Below, piece after piece: positions 1 through 13,143 of a DNA stretch of 64,000 nt. Each line of letters opens with the position of its first letter. Within the stretch, counting starts at the first letter, position 1. A program made the position numbers and the translations under genes. The DNA comes from Christensenella sp. UBA1385 (lineage in GTDB: Bacteria > Bacillota > Clostridia > Christensenellales > Aristaeellaceae), in the NCBI GenBank assembly GCA_002305755.1, contig DBQV01000011.1:1-64000 (forward strand). The letters are read 5' to 3'. The notes beneath the pieces were generated by a model. The model saw only the letters and a list, made by a program, of their open reading frames with translations, did not search any database and was not told where the DNA came from.

Positions 1-3000
1 GATCACACGCCTGACGGCTATCAGAAGACGGAAAACGGCCTAAGTGTGGTCAACGCCTATGACGGCCTGAGCCAAAACAATATAAAGACTCCCGTTACCC
101 TGAGTGTGCAAAAGAACTGGACGAATGTGCCGCAGGGGGCTGCGCTGCCCGCCGCGCTGAGCTTTGAGCTGTACCGCGGCCTGAACGGCGCGGAAGAGCA
201 AGAGCCTGTGCTGACAAAGACCTTCAGCGTGGCTTCCGCAGATACCGCCACGTGGACCATGAGCACGGCGGACGGCGCGGGCATCCTGCGCTTTGCCTCT
301 GATGGCAGCGCCTACACCTACCGTGTGAGCGAGCGGCCTGTGAACGGCTACACAACGGCTTATGAGCCCGCAACGCAGGCTGTGACGGAGAGCGCGCTGC
401 TTTCGATCACCAACAGTTACGACGGCACGGGCGGCGGCACGGTCTACGCCGCATTCACCGCCACCAAGCAGTGGGAGGGGATCCCGGAGGGACAAAAGGG
501 CGCGGCGTCCGTCCTTTGGCTGAAGCGGAACGGCGCCGCCATGACGGAAGAGCAGTACAGCGTGAGCCTGCCGGATGATGGCTCGCACAAAGCGACACAT
601 ACCTGGTCTGAGCTGCTGAAGTATGCGCCGGACAGCTCGCTCTACGTCTACAGCGTGGAAGAGCCCACAGTGCCTTCCGGCTATCAGGCCAGTGTTTCGG
701 CGGACGGCGGCACCGTGACCAACCGCTATACCGGCCTTGGCCCGAACGGGGAAACAGCCTCGGCGCTGCTGACCAAAAAGTGGGTCTTCCCCGGCGGCGT
801 GCCTGAGGGGACGATTATTCCAAGCGTTACGCTGGCGCTGCTGCAAAACGGCACGCCCATGGGCGAAGATTATGAGTACGTGCTGGCCTTTGATGCGGAT
901 CAGGCGGAGGAGGGAACGTCCCGCCTCGTGAGCGGCCTTCCGCTTTATGCGCCCAGCGGCGAAACGTATATCTACACGTGGGATGAAAAGACCCTGATCC
1001 CCGGTTATCACAAGACCATTTCTCAGGACGGGCTGACCGTCGTGAACACTTATGACGGCACTACTGACCCGGAGGATCCGAACGAGCCGAAGCTGGTGAC
1101 CGTTCGGGTAGACAAGACCTGGACGAGCTCTGCCGGGCTGCGCGCGGGAGCGCCCCTGACGGCGACCTTTACCATTCTGCAGGATGGTAAGCCCTTCACT
1201 CTGCCCGAGGGGCAGCAGGCCTCTGTCACCGTGAGCGGAGCGCCCACTGCCGACGACACAGCCAAGTGGACGGTGGAAAACGCCGCCCTTTGGAGCGGCC
1301 TGCCCTACTACCGCGCGGATGGGAAGCCTTTTGTCTACACTGTGAGCGAGAGCAAGGTTACCCCCGGCTACAAGGAGACAGGCGAGACCGCCGCCGGCAA
1401 CGTGCACGTGATCGTCAACGCTTATACGCCGGAAACCTGCGACATCTTGATCACCAAGCGGTGGGAGAGCGAGCTGGGCATGAGCGCCCTGATCGGCCAC
1501 ACGCTGCCCGCGGCCACCGCGCAGCTGCAGCGCCGTGAGAAGGGCCAGACGGACTGGACGGACCTTTCTGAGGACTATAGGTATGAGTTCGGCAAGGAAG
1601 TGGTGCCGGAAAGCGCCAATGAGTACTTTGAGCAGAGCCATACGTTTGAGGGCCTGCCCCGAACGGCTCCCAGCGGCGCGGAGTATGAGTACCGCGCCGT
1701 GGAGACCATCGTACCCAGCGGCTATCGGCAGCCCACAGGCGATGCGTTTACCCTGATCAACCGCTATGACGGCCTGAACGATAACGATCCGGGTACGGTC
1801 GACAGCATGAAACCCATGACCGCACAGAAAATATGGGAGGGGCTTCAGACTGGCCAAATGCGCCCGTCGATCGTCCTGTCCCTTTACCGGGACGGCCTTG
1901 TGGGAGCGCTGGCATCCGTGACGCTTGCCGCCCGCCTTGAAAACGGCGAGCAGGACACGGTTGTCTTTGACAGCGCCAACCTGCCCGCGGATCAGTGGCT
2001 GCGGTTTGATCCAGAAGGAACGCCCTACACCTATCATGTTGAGGAGACGGGGGCGGACGGCGAGGCCCTGCCGGATGATGCCTATTCCACGGCCTATTTG
2101 CCCGAAGGCGGCGCCGTCGTGGAAGACGGCACCGTGACGGTGACCAACACGTGGCTGAACCCCCAGGTAACAGTCTGGCTGCAGAAGAAGTGGCAAGGCG
2201 TTGAGCTTGATCAGCCGGTTCCGGCTGTCACCCTGATGGCCAGCCGCGCGGACGCGGAGGGACAGCCTATCGGCGCGCCGGCGGCCAGCTTCTTCATCCC
2301 CGGCCACTGGCCGGAGGAGACAACGGAGAGCGTGTTCCTTACGCCGGAATTACCACTATATGACACAACAGGCAAAAAGATCAGCTATGTCCTGCATGAA
2401 AGCCCCGTGCAGGGCTATGCGGGCGAGCCGGCTCTGATCGCGCTTGATACGAGCAAGCCCGATGATGCTGAGAACTATGTCTTTACCAACACCTATACAG
2501 GACTTGACCCGGAAGGAAAGACTCGCGAGATCACCGTCACCAAGACCTGGCGCGGCTTGCCCATCGGATTTAACGATGCGAGCCAGCTGCCTGAAGCCAA
2601 GTTGGTGCTGACCGGCGCAAATGCGTCTGACGATAGCCGGGTCTATACCGGGGAAGAGCAGAGCTTTGTGCCAGATGTGAATGCCGAGATCAAGGAGGGC
2701 CAGGTGAGCGTCAGCAAGACGCTGCAGGTGCCCATCTACGGCACCGATGGCGAGCCCATGGTCTATACCCTGAGCGAGGCCGAGGTGCCCCCGGGCTACG
2801 CCATGTCCCGCTCGGCGGACGGGCTGACCATCTACAACACCTATGACGGCGTGACGGATGGCGTGGATAACGCGGGCATCACCGTGACCGCGCAAAAGGT
2901 CTGGCTGGATAAGGGTGGGAACCCCTTCCCTGCTGACGCCAAGCTGCCCGCTTCCGTCACCCTGACGCTGACCTGCGATCAGGATGAGGCATACAACCTG

Positions 3001-6000
3001 AGCCCCGTGACGGCTGCGAATACCAACGGCTATCGGGCCGGATGGTCCGGCCTGCGCAAATATATGCCGGACGGCAAAACGCTGTACACCTATACGGTGT
3101 CCGAGCTCAAGGTGCCTAACGGCTATCGACAGGTTTTGTCGGCAGGCGCGCCAGAGGGCAGCCTGATTGCGGGCAGTGGAACAGAGGCTGAGCCCTTTGT
3201 GGTGACCAACCGCTATGACGGCGTGACCAGCAACGATGGCAGCACGCCCGGCGGCCCGCGCGATATCCACCTGACCAACATCACACGCCTGGTGGTGGAC
3301 CCGGACCTCTTCCCCGACCTGACCTACGAGCTGACGCGCAGAAGCGGCGGCGAACTCAATTGGACCGCGGTGCCGGGCGCGGGGACGGTACAAAACAGCG
3401 ATCTGCCCTTCACCGGCGGTGACAATACCGGTTACTTCCAGAAAGACAAGGTATGGACGGGCCAGCTGCGCTTTGATACCCACGGGGAAGAGTTTGAGTA
3501 CAGCGTCAACAGCAAACTGGGCGATGATTACGTGCTGTACAACGGCGTGGACAAGCTGTTTGAAAGCCCGCTGCCTGCCTATGCCGCGCAGTACAACAAG
3601 GACGCCGTCACCCCGGATGGTCACGGCGGCTGGGACAGGCTTGGCAGCCGCGTCATCGTCCGCCACATCCCGCGGCAGGGCGTGCTGAGGCTTACCAAGC
3701 AATACTGGCTGAACGGCCAGCGGGCTGCCGGCGGGCCCTTCACCTTTACCCTGAAAGGCGGAGAGGCCATCGAGGGCGGTGCGCTGTCTCTCACCAAGGG
3801 TGGATCTACCAATAGCATCGCGGTGGGTGGCGCCTTCACCATGATGGCGGGCGAGACGGTGTATATCTCCGGCATCAGCCAATCGAGCACGCTGACGCTT
3901 GAAGAAACAGGCTATGCCAATTACACCATGAGCGCCGACGCGAGCGGCGTGGATGGCGAGGCGCTGTTCTCCGCCGTAAGCCTTGCAAACGGCATGCTGA
4001 GCGTTTCATTTGCAGAGGGTTACAACACGGATATCGACCGTCAGGCCAATGTGACGCTGACCAACGAGCAGGCCACGCTGACGGTGAAAAAGACCTTCAT
4101 TGATGAAGGGTTCACTGAGATGCCCTGGCCGGTGGGATCGGTTGAGTTCTATGCGCAGGATAATCTATATAACGAATTTACCGTGAACCTGACGGCGGAT
4201 CAGCCGGCGGCGGATTTGCTGCTGCCCTACGGCAAATATTATCTGGGGGAGAACACTGATCTGGGGAACTTCAGCAGCTATATTCTGGAGCTGGGGATAC
4301 AGGATGAGATCGATGTCAATGTGCTGACGCCGGAAAATCATCTGAACAGCATCACATTGACTCGCGATGAGCCTGCTCGCACGCTGCGCGTGGTCAATAA
4401 ATACAATCAGCGGATACAGGACGCTTTCTATGTGAAGAAGGTGTGGGACAACCTGCCGGACAACGTGTTCCAGCTACCCCAGCTGTACTTCCGTCTGTGG
4501 CAGCAGAAGGCGGGCGAAGATCCGGTTGCTTTTGGAGCGATTTTACGGGCGCCAACAGGTGGCAACGTGACCGCCTGGAGCGATGTGCCCCTTACCTATA
4601 CCGATGATAATGGCATCGAGAGAGAATACACCTATACCGTAGAAGAAGTGAACAGCAGTGGGGAGAGCTGGGTTCCGAACGGCTATCAGCAGGTTCAATC
4701 CGCGGGCAATGCCGTATCCGGCAGCCTGGTGACCGGCAGCGGTAAGGTAGATGACCCTATGGTGCTGACCAACCGCTACGACGGCACGACCGATCACGGT
4801 GGTACCGAGCCTGTCCAGAAGACGGTCGAGATCACAGTTCAAAAGAGCTGGGATCGCCTGCCGACAGGGCATGAATATTCGCCGCCCGAAGCAGTCATTA
4901 CCCTGTACCGCAGCTATGCTGGGCGCAGCGAAGCGGTGAAGCGCGCCGATGGCGATTCCCTGACCCTGAGCTTTGCCTATCCGACTGACAGTGAAGAAAC
5001 CTATTCGGATGAAAGCGGCACGCAGTACGAGAAGGCCGCGGCAAAACCGCAGACAGTCGAGGATCTGCCCAAGTATGCGCCGGACGGCAGCGAGTATGTC
5101 TACTCCGTCCGCGAGCAGGATGTGCCGGCGGGCTACAGCTACTCTGTGACGCGGGCTCCCAACGGTGACAAGCTGTCGTTCAGCGTGGTCAATACCTTTG
5201 CCCCCGGCAGCTATGAGACCGTGAACGGAAACATCAACTTTGAAAAGATATGGGAAGGTATCCCCGCCGGCACCGAGCACGCGGGCAGGCTGCCCAGCGC
5301 CACGATCGAGCTGAGGGATATGACGAACGCTGAGGGGGGCAGCGACGGCGCCGCTGTGACGGTGGATGCCTTCACCTCCGCCACCGGGGTAGTTTACGGC
5401 GGGGTGCGCGCGGTGACCGCGCAGGAGGACGGGGACAGTTCGTCCGGCAATATCAAGATTTCGCGTTTGGCCAAGTACCGCCCGGACGGGAAAGAGTACA
5501 GCTACACGCTGATCGAGCGCCCGCTGGACGGCTATGAGACAGAAAAGGTAGTAGTCGACGGCAACTACACGTTCACCAACACGTACGATGGCGGCGAGAC
5601 TCAGGTCCATGCGGCCAAAATCTGGGAAAATGTCCCCAAAGGTGCCGAAGCAGTAGCGCCCGCCAAGCTGACCCTGTACCGCAAGGCGGCGGGGGAGATT
5701 GATGAGCGCTTTGAGGCTGTCCCTGCCGCGGATATGACGCTTGCAGCGGGCGAAACGGCCGTCAAGACCCTGACCTACAAAGAGAACGGGGTTGAAGCTG
5801 AAGCACACTGGGTTACCCGCAAGTATGCCCCCAACGGCCAGGCATATGAGTTTGAGGTGCGAGAGACCCCCGTCAACGGCTATCAGACCACCATTGAGAC
5901 AAGCGTCACGGATGATGGCTACCCGAAGTGGACCTTCACCAACACCTACGACGGGAAGACCGACCATACCGACCCTGCCGGCCCGAAGGACAACCCGCGC

Positions 6001-9000
6001 ACGCTGAGCATCACCAAGCAGTGGCTGGGGCTTGAAGAGGGCGACCCGGTGCCGACGGCTACGATTGAGGTGCTGCGGGACATCGGAGGGATTTTCGGCA
6101 CTGAGCCTGTCGAGACCCTGAGCTTTGGCGGCGCCACCCTGCACAAGGAGACGCGCACAGTCGAGGTGCTGCGCTACGCGCCCGATGGCACACCATATGC
6201 GTACCGCGCAAAGGAAGCTGACGTGCCCACCGGCTACAGCTGGGTGGCCTCCGATGCTGAAGGCGCTGAGGAGCAGACCGACGCAGTGCACTTTGTTGGC
6301 GACGCGGCGACGCTGTATAACCGCTTTGATGATGAGCGGGTGAGCCATAACCTGAAGAAAATATGGGAAGTCCCCAGCGGTACGGCCGCGGTGCCGGACA
6401 TCCTTGTGCAGCTGCGTCAGTCGGTGGTGGATCCGGACACCTGGCTGCCCGAGGAGGGCAGCGACAGGCCCTATGGCGGCGCGGTGCTGATGAAGCCCAA
6501 TAAGACCGAGGACGGAAAGCTTGTGCTCGTGGATGGAAATCCGACAGGATCATATACATGGGACGATCTTCCCAAATATTCTACGGACGGCAAGGCCTAT
6601 GAGTACAGCGTGACAGAGCAGCTGCCCCTCGGCTACAGCGCGGAAACTGAGACCATAGGCAATCAGACGACCATCACCAATACCTACGATCCGCCGATGC
6701 TTTCCGCCTCCGTCACCAAGACGTGGAAACTGCCTGCTGACGCGGCCTTCGAAGACGTGCCCGCCGTCACCATTGCGCTGCTTCAAAACGGCATTGTGTA
6801 TAAGACGGCACAGGTACAACCGACTTCAGCGGGCGAGAGCAGGAATCAGGATATCTTTAAGGACATCCCGCTGCCCATGTATGCGCCGGACGGCACGCTG
6901 TACCGCTACAGCATCGCGGAACAAGACCCCCTGAAGGGCTACCGCGTGAGCGTCACCCCGCTGACGCAAAGCGGCACGATACTCAGCGGCAGCATCACCA
7001 ATGAGTATACCGGCGTCCACCCGGATGGGGCCAAACAGCTTTATGTGACTAAGAAGTGGGCAGGCATCCCCGCGGGCGAGGGCCCGGGCGCGGATGCAGT
7101 CATATCGCTTCAGCGCCGCAAGGGTACAGAAAGTGCCTACACGCCTTACGGTGGCGCGGAAGGCACCAAGACGGCGGTCTATTCCTCGGGCGGCACTACG
7201 CTGATCTTCAGCGGGCTGCCGTACTATGATATAGACGGCGAGGAGTTCAGCTACCTCCCGGCCGAAGACCAGGTACCCAACGGCTATAAGGCGGGCGTGC
7301 CGACGGGCGAAGGCACGGAGAGCAGCCCCTATATCATCATCAACACCTACGATGGCGTCACCGGCAACACGGAGGGCAGCGGGAGCGGCGCAGTCACCTT
7401 TGTCGGGCGGAAGATCTGGGCCGGCACGGGGGAGAAGCCGGGCGCGGACGCCGTGCTGACGCTGGAGCGCGTGCACGGAGAGAATACGCGGACCGTGGAC
7501 ACCGTGACTCTGAAAGACGAAGGTATAAAAACAGAAGACGACAAGGCCCATAAGCAGGATTATGAAAAGACCGGACTTCCGCGCTACGCGCCGGACGGCA
7601 CGGCCTACATATACAGGCTGAACGAACCCACCGCGCCCAATGGCTATGAAAAAACGGTCTCTGAGGACGGCACCGCCATCACCAATACCTACACGGGCGG
7701 CGAAAAGAAGAAGCTGACGCTTTATAAGCAGTGGACCGGCTCTCTGCCGCCGTCGGGCAAGACACCGGCGGTCAGCTTTGAATTGATCCGGCAAGACGGC
7801 CCGACCACCAAGGCGGAAAAGGTGCCGGGCGCGAAAAAGCTGAGCCTTGGCGAGCAAACGGCGATCGGCTCCTTTGAGGTAGACGATTGGGCCGGCCTTC
7901 CCGTCTTCGCCCCCAACGGCAATCGCTACCGCTACTCTGTGGAGGAGTATGTGGGCGATAGCCAGGTCCAGGTGCCGGAAGGCGAGGAAGACGCCGCGCA
8001 GTACGGATTCTTCTTCCTGCCCGACCGCGTGTACGCGGATTCGGAGCAGGGCCTGATCACGGCCACCAACGAGTTCCGCCAGGCCGAGCTGACGCTGAGC
8101 AAGACGCTGAAGCTTGAAGGCGACGAGGTGAAAGGCAAGGAATTTGTCTTCACCGTGGCGGGCTGGGCGGCGGACGGCAAGCAGATCAGCGTGGGAGATC
8201 AGCTCATCGATGCAAATAAAGACGGCAGCTTTGAGACTGAAGTCACCGTGATAAGCGGCGAAAGCCTGCCGATCGGCGGGCTGAAGCAGGGCTCCCAGAT
8301 CACCGTGACGGAGAAACAGGCCGCGCACTATTTGGTGAGCCCCGGGGCAGAGCAAACGCTGACGCTGCCGGCGGGCGCCGCGCAGACAAGCGCCGCCATG
8401 AGCTTTACCAATACCGGCGCGGCGGCCCTGCTGATCGACCACAGCTTCAGAGATTATCTGGCGCAGCAGCTGGGGACGCCTGACGGATCGAGCGGGCAGG
8501 TGAGCGTGACCGTAAAAGGCGCAGACAGCGGCTTTGAAAAGACAATTGATGTGCCCTACAACGGCCAGGTCACCCTGACCGGATTGCCCTTTGACACGTA
8601 CACCATCAGCATGGACGGGACGGCCATAAAGGATCATGATCCGGCCGCCCGGGCAGGGGAGGAAGAGTGGACGCCCGAGGAGCTGGCTGAGAAATATACG
8701 CCAGTCACTGTCACGACCACGCCCGGGGCCCCCTCTGCCGCGGCCCGCCTGGCGCATGTATACCATGCGCCCGAGACCGCTGTCACCGCCTATAAGGTAT
8801 GGGAAAATGGCGAGGGGAGCAGGCCGGAGGTATGGTTCAGGCTCTATCGCAGCGCGGCGGGCGTGGAGGAAGCCGTGCCGGACGCGAACATTTTGAAGCC
8901 GCAGCCGCAAGGCGAAAAGATACAAGCCGAATGGACGGGGCTGAAGGCGACCGATATCAGCCGCGCGCCCTACACCTTCTCCGTGAAGGAGGTGAACAGC

Positions 9001-12000
9001 GAGGGCGATCCCTTTGTGCCCAACGGCTACAAGGCCGAGGTCTCGGCGGATGGCAAGACCGTGACCAACATCTATGACGGCACCAGCAATAACACCGACC
9101 CTGCCCATCCCGTGACGGAGACCGTCTCGCTGACTGTAGAAAAGCGCTGGCAGGGCACCGGCGGGAGAAACGGCGCGGACGCCGTGATCAGCCTGCTGCG
9201 GAACGGCACGGCCATGGTCGGCGAAAGCTATCAGGTCACGCTGAAGGATAGCGGCACGCACAGCGCGCAGCACAGCTGGAAAAGCCTGCTCAAGTACGCG
9301 CCGGATGGCACGGAGTATAAGTATACCGTAAGGGAAACCGTGCCAAACGGTTACGAGGCCGAGGTCTCGAAGGATGGCCTGACCGTGACCAACACCTATG
9401 ACGGCAAGACCGACCACACAGACCACACAGACCCTCAAAATCCCACCACCAAAGAGAAAACCTACACCGTGACCAAGGAATGGGTGAACGTCCCGGAGGG
9501 CGAGACGCCCGCGGCGGTCCTGGTGCAGCTGATGATCGTGCGCGGGAGCGAGACTGAAATTGTGGGAGAGCCTGTAAGCCTCAAGCCGTCGGTGCTGGAA
9601 AACGGTGTCTGGCGCGCCACAAAGACCTTTGATAAACTCAGGTATTTTGATACCGATGGGAAGAGCGAGCTTGTATACAGCGCGGCGGAGCTGAAGGTGC
9701 CAAACGGATATACGCTTTCCGCCAATACGGTGACTGGCGGCATCAAGCTGACCAACACCTATGACGGGCAGACCAACAACGATGTGCCCGGCGCGCCCGA
9801 GCAGAAGGTGAGCGTCAACGCCGCGAAGCTGTGGAAAGGCACCGGCACGGAGAAGGGCGCCGACGTGACCTTCTCCCTCTATCGAAACGACGAGCATATG
9901 CCGGGTGTGGATCGAGGTTTGGCTGATGACGGCAGCCACGAGGCGACCGCCGCATGGGAGGGCCTCAACAAATTCGGCGCCGATGGAAAGCCCTATGTCT
10001 ATTCCGTGCGGGAGGATCGGGTGCCCGACGGCTACACGCTGCAGCCGGGCAGCATGACGCTGAGCGCCAGCACGACCGTGCTGGATACATACACCGTGAC
10101 GCTGACCAACCTCTATGACGGCACCACCGATCAGCCGGATCAGCCCGGCGGGCAGACTGTTCCGGCGCGGGTGAAGGTCAGTATCACCAAGGCCTGGAAG
10201 GATCTGCCGGAAGGCGCCAAGGGCGCCGACGCGGTGATCAGCCTGCTGCAGAACGGAAAGGCTATGACCGGCGAAGCCTATCAGGTGACGCTGAAGGATG
10301 AGAAAGGCCAGAACACACACAGCTGGAGCGGCCTGCCCCGCTTTGCGCCGGATGGCCAGCCCTTTGAATACAGCGTCAGTGAGGCTGTGCCGCCCGGCTA
10401 TAAGCTGAGCGGGGATACCCTGACACTGAAAGAGAAGCAGAATGAAGCGGGCACGACCGTCTACCCGTACGAAGCGGAGCTGGTCAACAGCTACGACGGC
10501 GGGGAGAATGTGCGTCTGGTTGCCGCGAAGCTTTGGACAGGACTTCGCGACGGCGAGAAGGGCGCCACCGTGACACTGCAACTGTATCAAAATGATACCT
10601 TGCTGAGTGAGGAAGAGTTTGCCGACGACGGCACTCACTACAAATCCTTGGCGACAGAATCGGCGCTCAGTCTGCCCAAATACGCGCCCGATGGTTCGGA
10701 ATATCGGTATTCCGTGAAAGAAGCGGCCGTGCCCAACGGCTACCGTCAGGGAGCGGTCCAGGGCCTGACCGTGACCAATATCTATGACGGCATCACCAAC
10801 AACGTGGACCCGAATCCGAATGACGTGCCTGAGTACCTCACCGTGACGGCCACCAAGGTATGGAAGGATGTGCCGGAAGGGGCCGTCACGCCCGCGGTGT
10901 CCATCCGCCTGCTGCGAAACGGCGAGCAGTTCGGAGAGGACTGGCAGATCGATGCCGGAGCGAGCGGTAAGCTCTCCCATAACTGGGAGGGGCTGCTGAA
11001 GTACGCGCCGGACGGAAGCGCCTACGTCTACACAGTGAGCGAGGTGAATATTCCTAAGGGCTACAGCATGACGCAAAACGGGTACGATATCGTCAACACC
11101 TATGACGGTATCAGCGAGGGCGGAGACCCGACCGACCCGGGCGGAAAGAACCCCGTGACCGTCAAGGCGACCAAGACCTGGGTGAATGTGCCGGAAGGCG
11201 CGATCGTGCCGAGTATTCAGGTGAAGCTGATGCGGGACGGGGAGACCTTTGACGAGGTCAAGGAGATCAAGAGCGGCAAGAGCACAGCGACCTGGGATAA
11301 GCTGCTGAAATACGCGCCTGACAGCCATCCCTATATCTATACGGTGAGCGAGGTAAGCATCCCCCAGGGCTACAGTTACCGTCAGGACGGCTTCACGCTG
11401 ACCAATACCTACGATGGCATCAGCGAGGGCGGCACGCCTGACATTCCTGAGGGCGGCGGCGACCCGAAAGACCCGGGCAAAAAGAACCCTGTAAGCGTGA
11501 CGGCGACCAAGGTGTGGAAGAATGTGCCCGAGGGCGAGACTGTGCCGGAAATCAAGGTGCAGCTTGTGCAGGACGGAAAGCCATACGGTGATGTGCGGAC
11601 TGTCAGCAGCGGAAAGAGCCGGGAAGAGTCGGTGACATGGGAAGATCTGCCCAGATACGCGCCGGACAGCCATGAATACACTTATACGGTAAGAGAGGTT
11701 AGCATCCCCAAGGGCTACAGCTACCGACAGGATGGCTTCACGCTGACCAACACCTACGATGGCATCAGCGAGGGCGGGAAGCCAGTCGTTCCTGAGGGCG
11801 GCGGCAACCCGACCGACCCGGGCAAAAAGAACCCGGTCGTGATCTGGGTACAGAAGCTGTGGCAGGGACTGCCTAAAGGCAAGACGGGCACCTTTGCCGG
11901 TATCGATCTGTACAGGAATGGCGAAGCATACCTCAGTATGCAGATCTTTGATACGGATGAGCATACGGCCCTGCGCAGCTTTGTGCCGCTGGAACGCTAT

Positions 12001-13143
12001 GATTATTTGGGGAACGAGTATCAGTACACCGTGCAGGAGGGCTACCTCTTCAACGGCTACAAGCAGGTTCAGTCGGCGGGCGCGCCAGAGGGCAGCCTGA
12101 TCGCGGGCAGTGGAACATGGGCTGACCGCTTTGTGGTGACCAACCTGTATGACGGCGTGACCAATAACGAAGGCGAAAAGCCAGTGGAGCAGCCCGTGAC
12201 CCAAACGGTGACCAAACAGTGGAAAGCCGCGGACGGCCTCACCATTGAAAAAGGAACCGGTGTGGTGGCGGATCTGTACCGCGATGGCGAGAACCAATAC
12301 CAACCCAGGTATCTTGTGGATGACGGCATCGCACACGAGGATACGGATGAATGGACCGGCCTGCCCAAATATGCCCCGGACGGCCATGAATACGCCTATA
12401 CGGTGCGTGAACGCAGCATCCCCAAGGGATATCGCATGGAGCAGACGGGCAACCTCATCATCAACACCTACGACGGCATCAGCGAGGGCGGCGAGCCAGT
12501 CGTCCCGGAGGACGGCGGCGATCCGAAGGACCCGGGCCTGAAAAACCATGTGGAAATCCAGGCGACCAAGGTGTGGGAGAATGTGCCGGATGGAGCGACC
12601 GTGCCCGATATTCAGGTGAAGCTGATGCGGGACGGGGAGACCTTTGACGAGGTCAGGGAGATCAAGAGCGGCGAGAGCACAGCGACCTGGGATAATCTTC
12701 TGAAATACGCCCCCGACAGCAGCGCCTACGTCTATACGGTGAGCGAAGTGGACATCCCCAAGGGCTACAGTTACCGTCAGAAAGGCTTCACACTGACCAA
12801 TACCTACGACGGCATCAGCGAGGGCGGGGAGCCAGTCGTTCCTGAGGGCGGCGGCAATCCGACCGACCCGGGCAACAAGAACCCTGTGACCGTCACGGCC
12901 ACCAAGAAATGGGAGAAGGTAAGCAGCCTTATGAGCGTGCCAAGCATCTATATCAGGCTGCAGCGCGACGGGAGCGACTTTGGTGAGCCTTTCCTGCTCA
13001 GCCCCGGCGAGAGCCAGGCGGTGTGGAAGGATCTGCCGAGGTATGCGGCGGATACAAGCGAGTATGTCTATCAGGTGTATGAGGCCGACGTGCCCTTCGG
13101 CTACAGGATGACGCAGGAGGGCTTCACCATCACCAACACCCGG
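1..13143 (+). repeat. Tandem array of Cna_B-encoding repeats
   Basis: In-frame protein-level repeats of about 240-345 bases each end in a codon run for T-N-x-Y-D-G or a close variant. I counted about 33-35 such endings. Most units have diverged at DNA level, while those beyond about base 10,800 are much more alike. The array is interrupted by two non-canonical blocks near 3265-4410 and 8075-8790. Confidence 0.85.

Noticed and set aside
46..48. GTG at 46 as the start of the giant gene
   Set aside because: The frame continues to the window edge and the residues before it (D-G-Y-Q-K-T-E-N-G-L-S) complete the same repeat, so the true start is upstream.
10800..12900. CRISPR-like direct repeats
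   Set aside because: Repeats are in frame, 300 bases or more long, and encode Cna_B domains; there are no short repeats with unique spacers.
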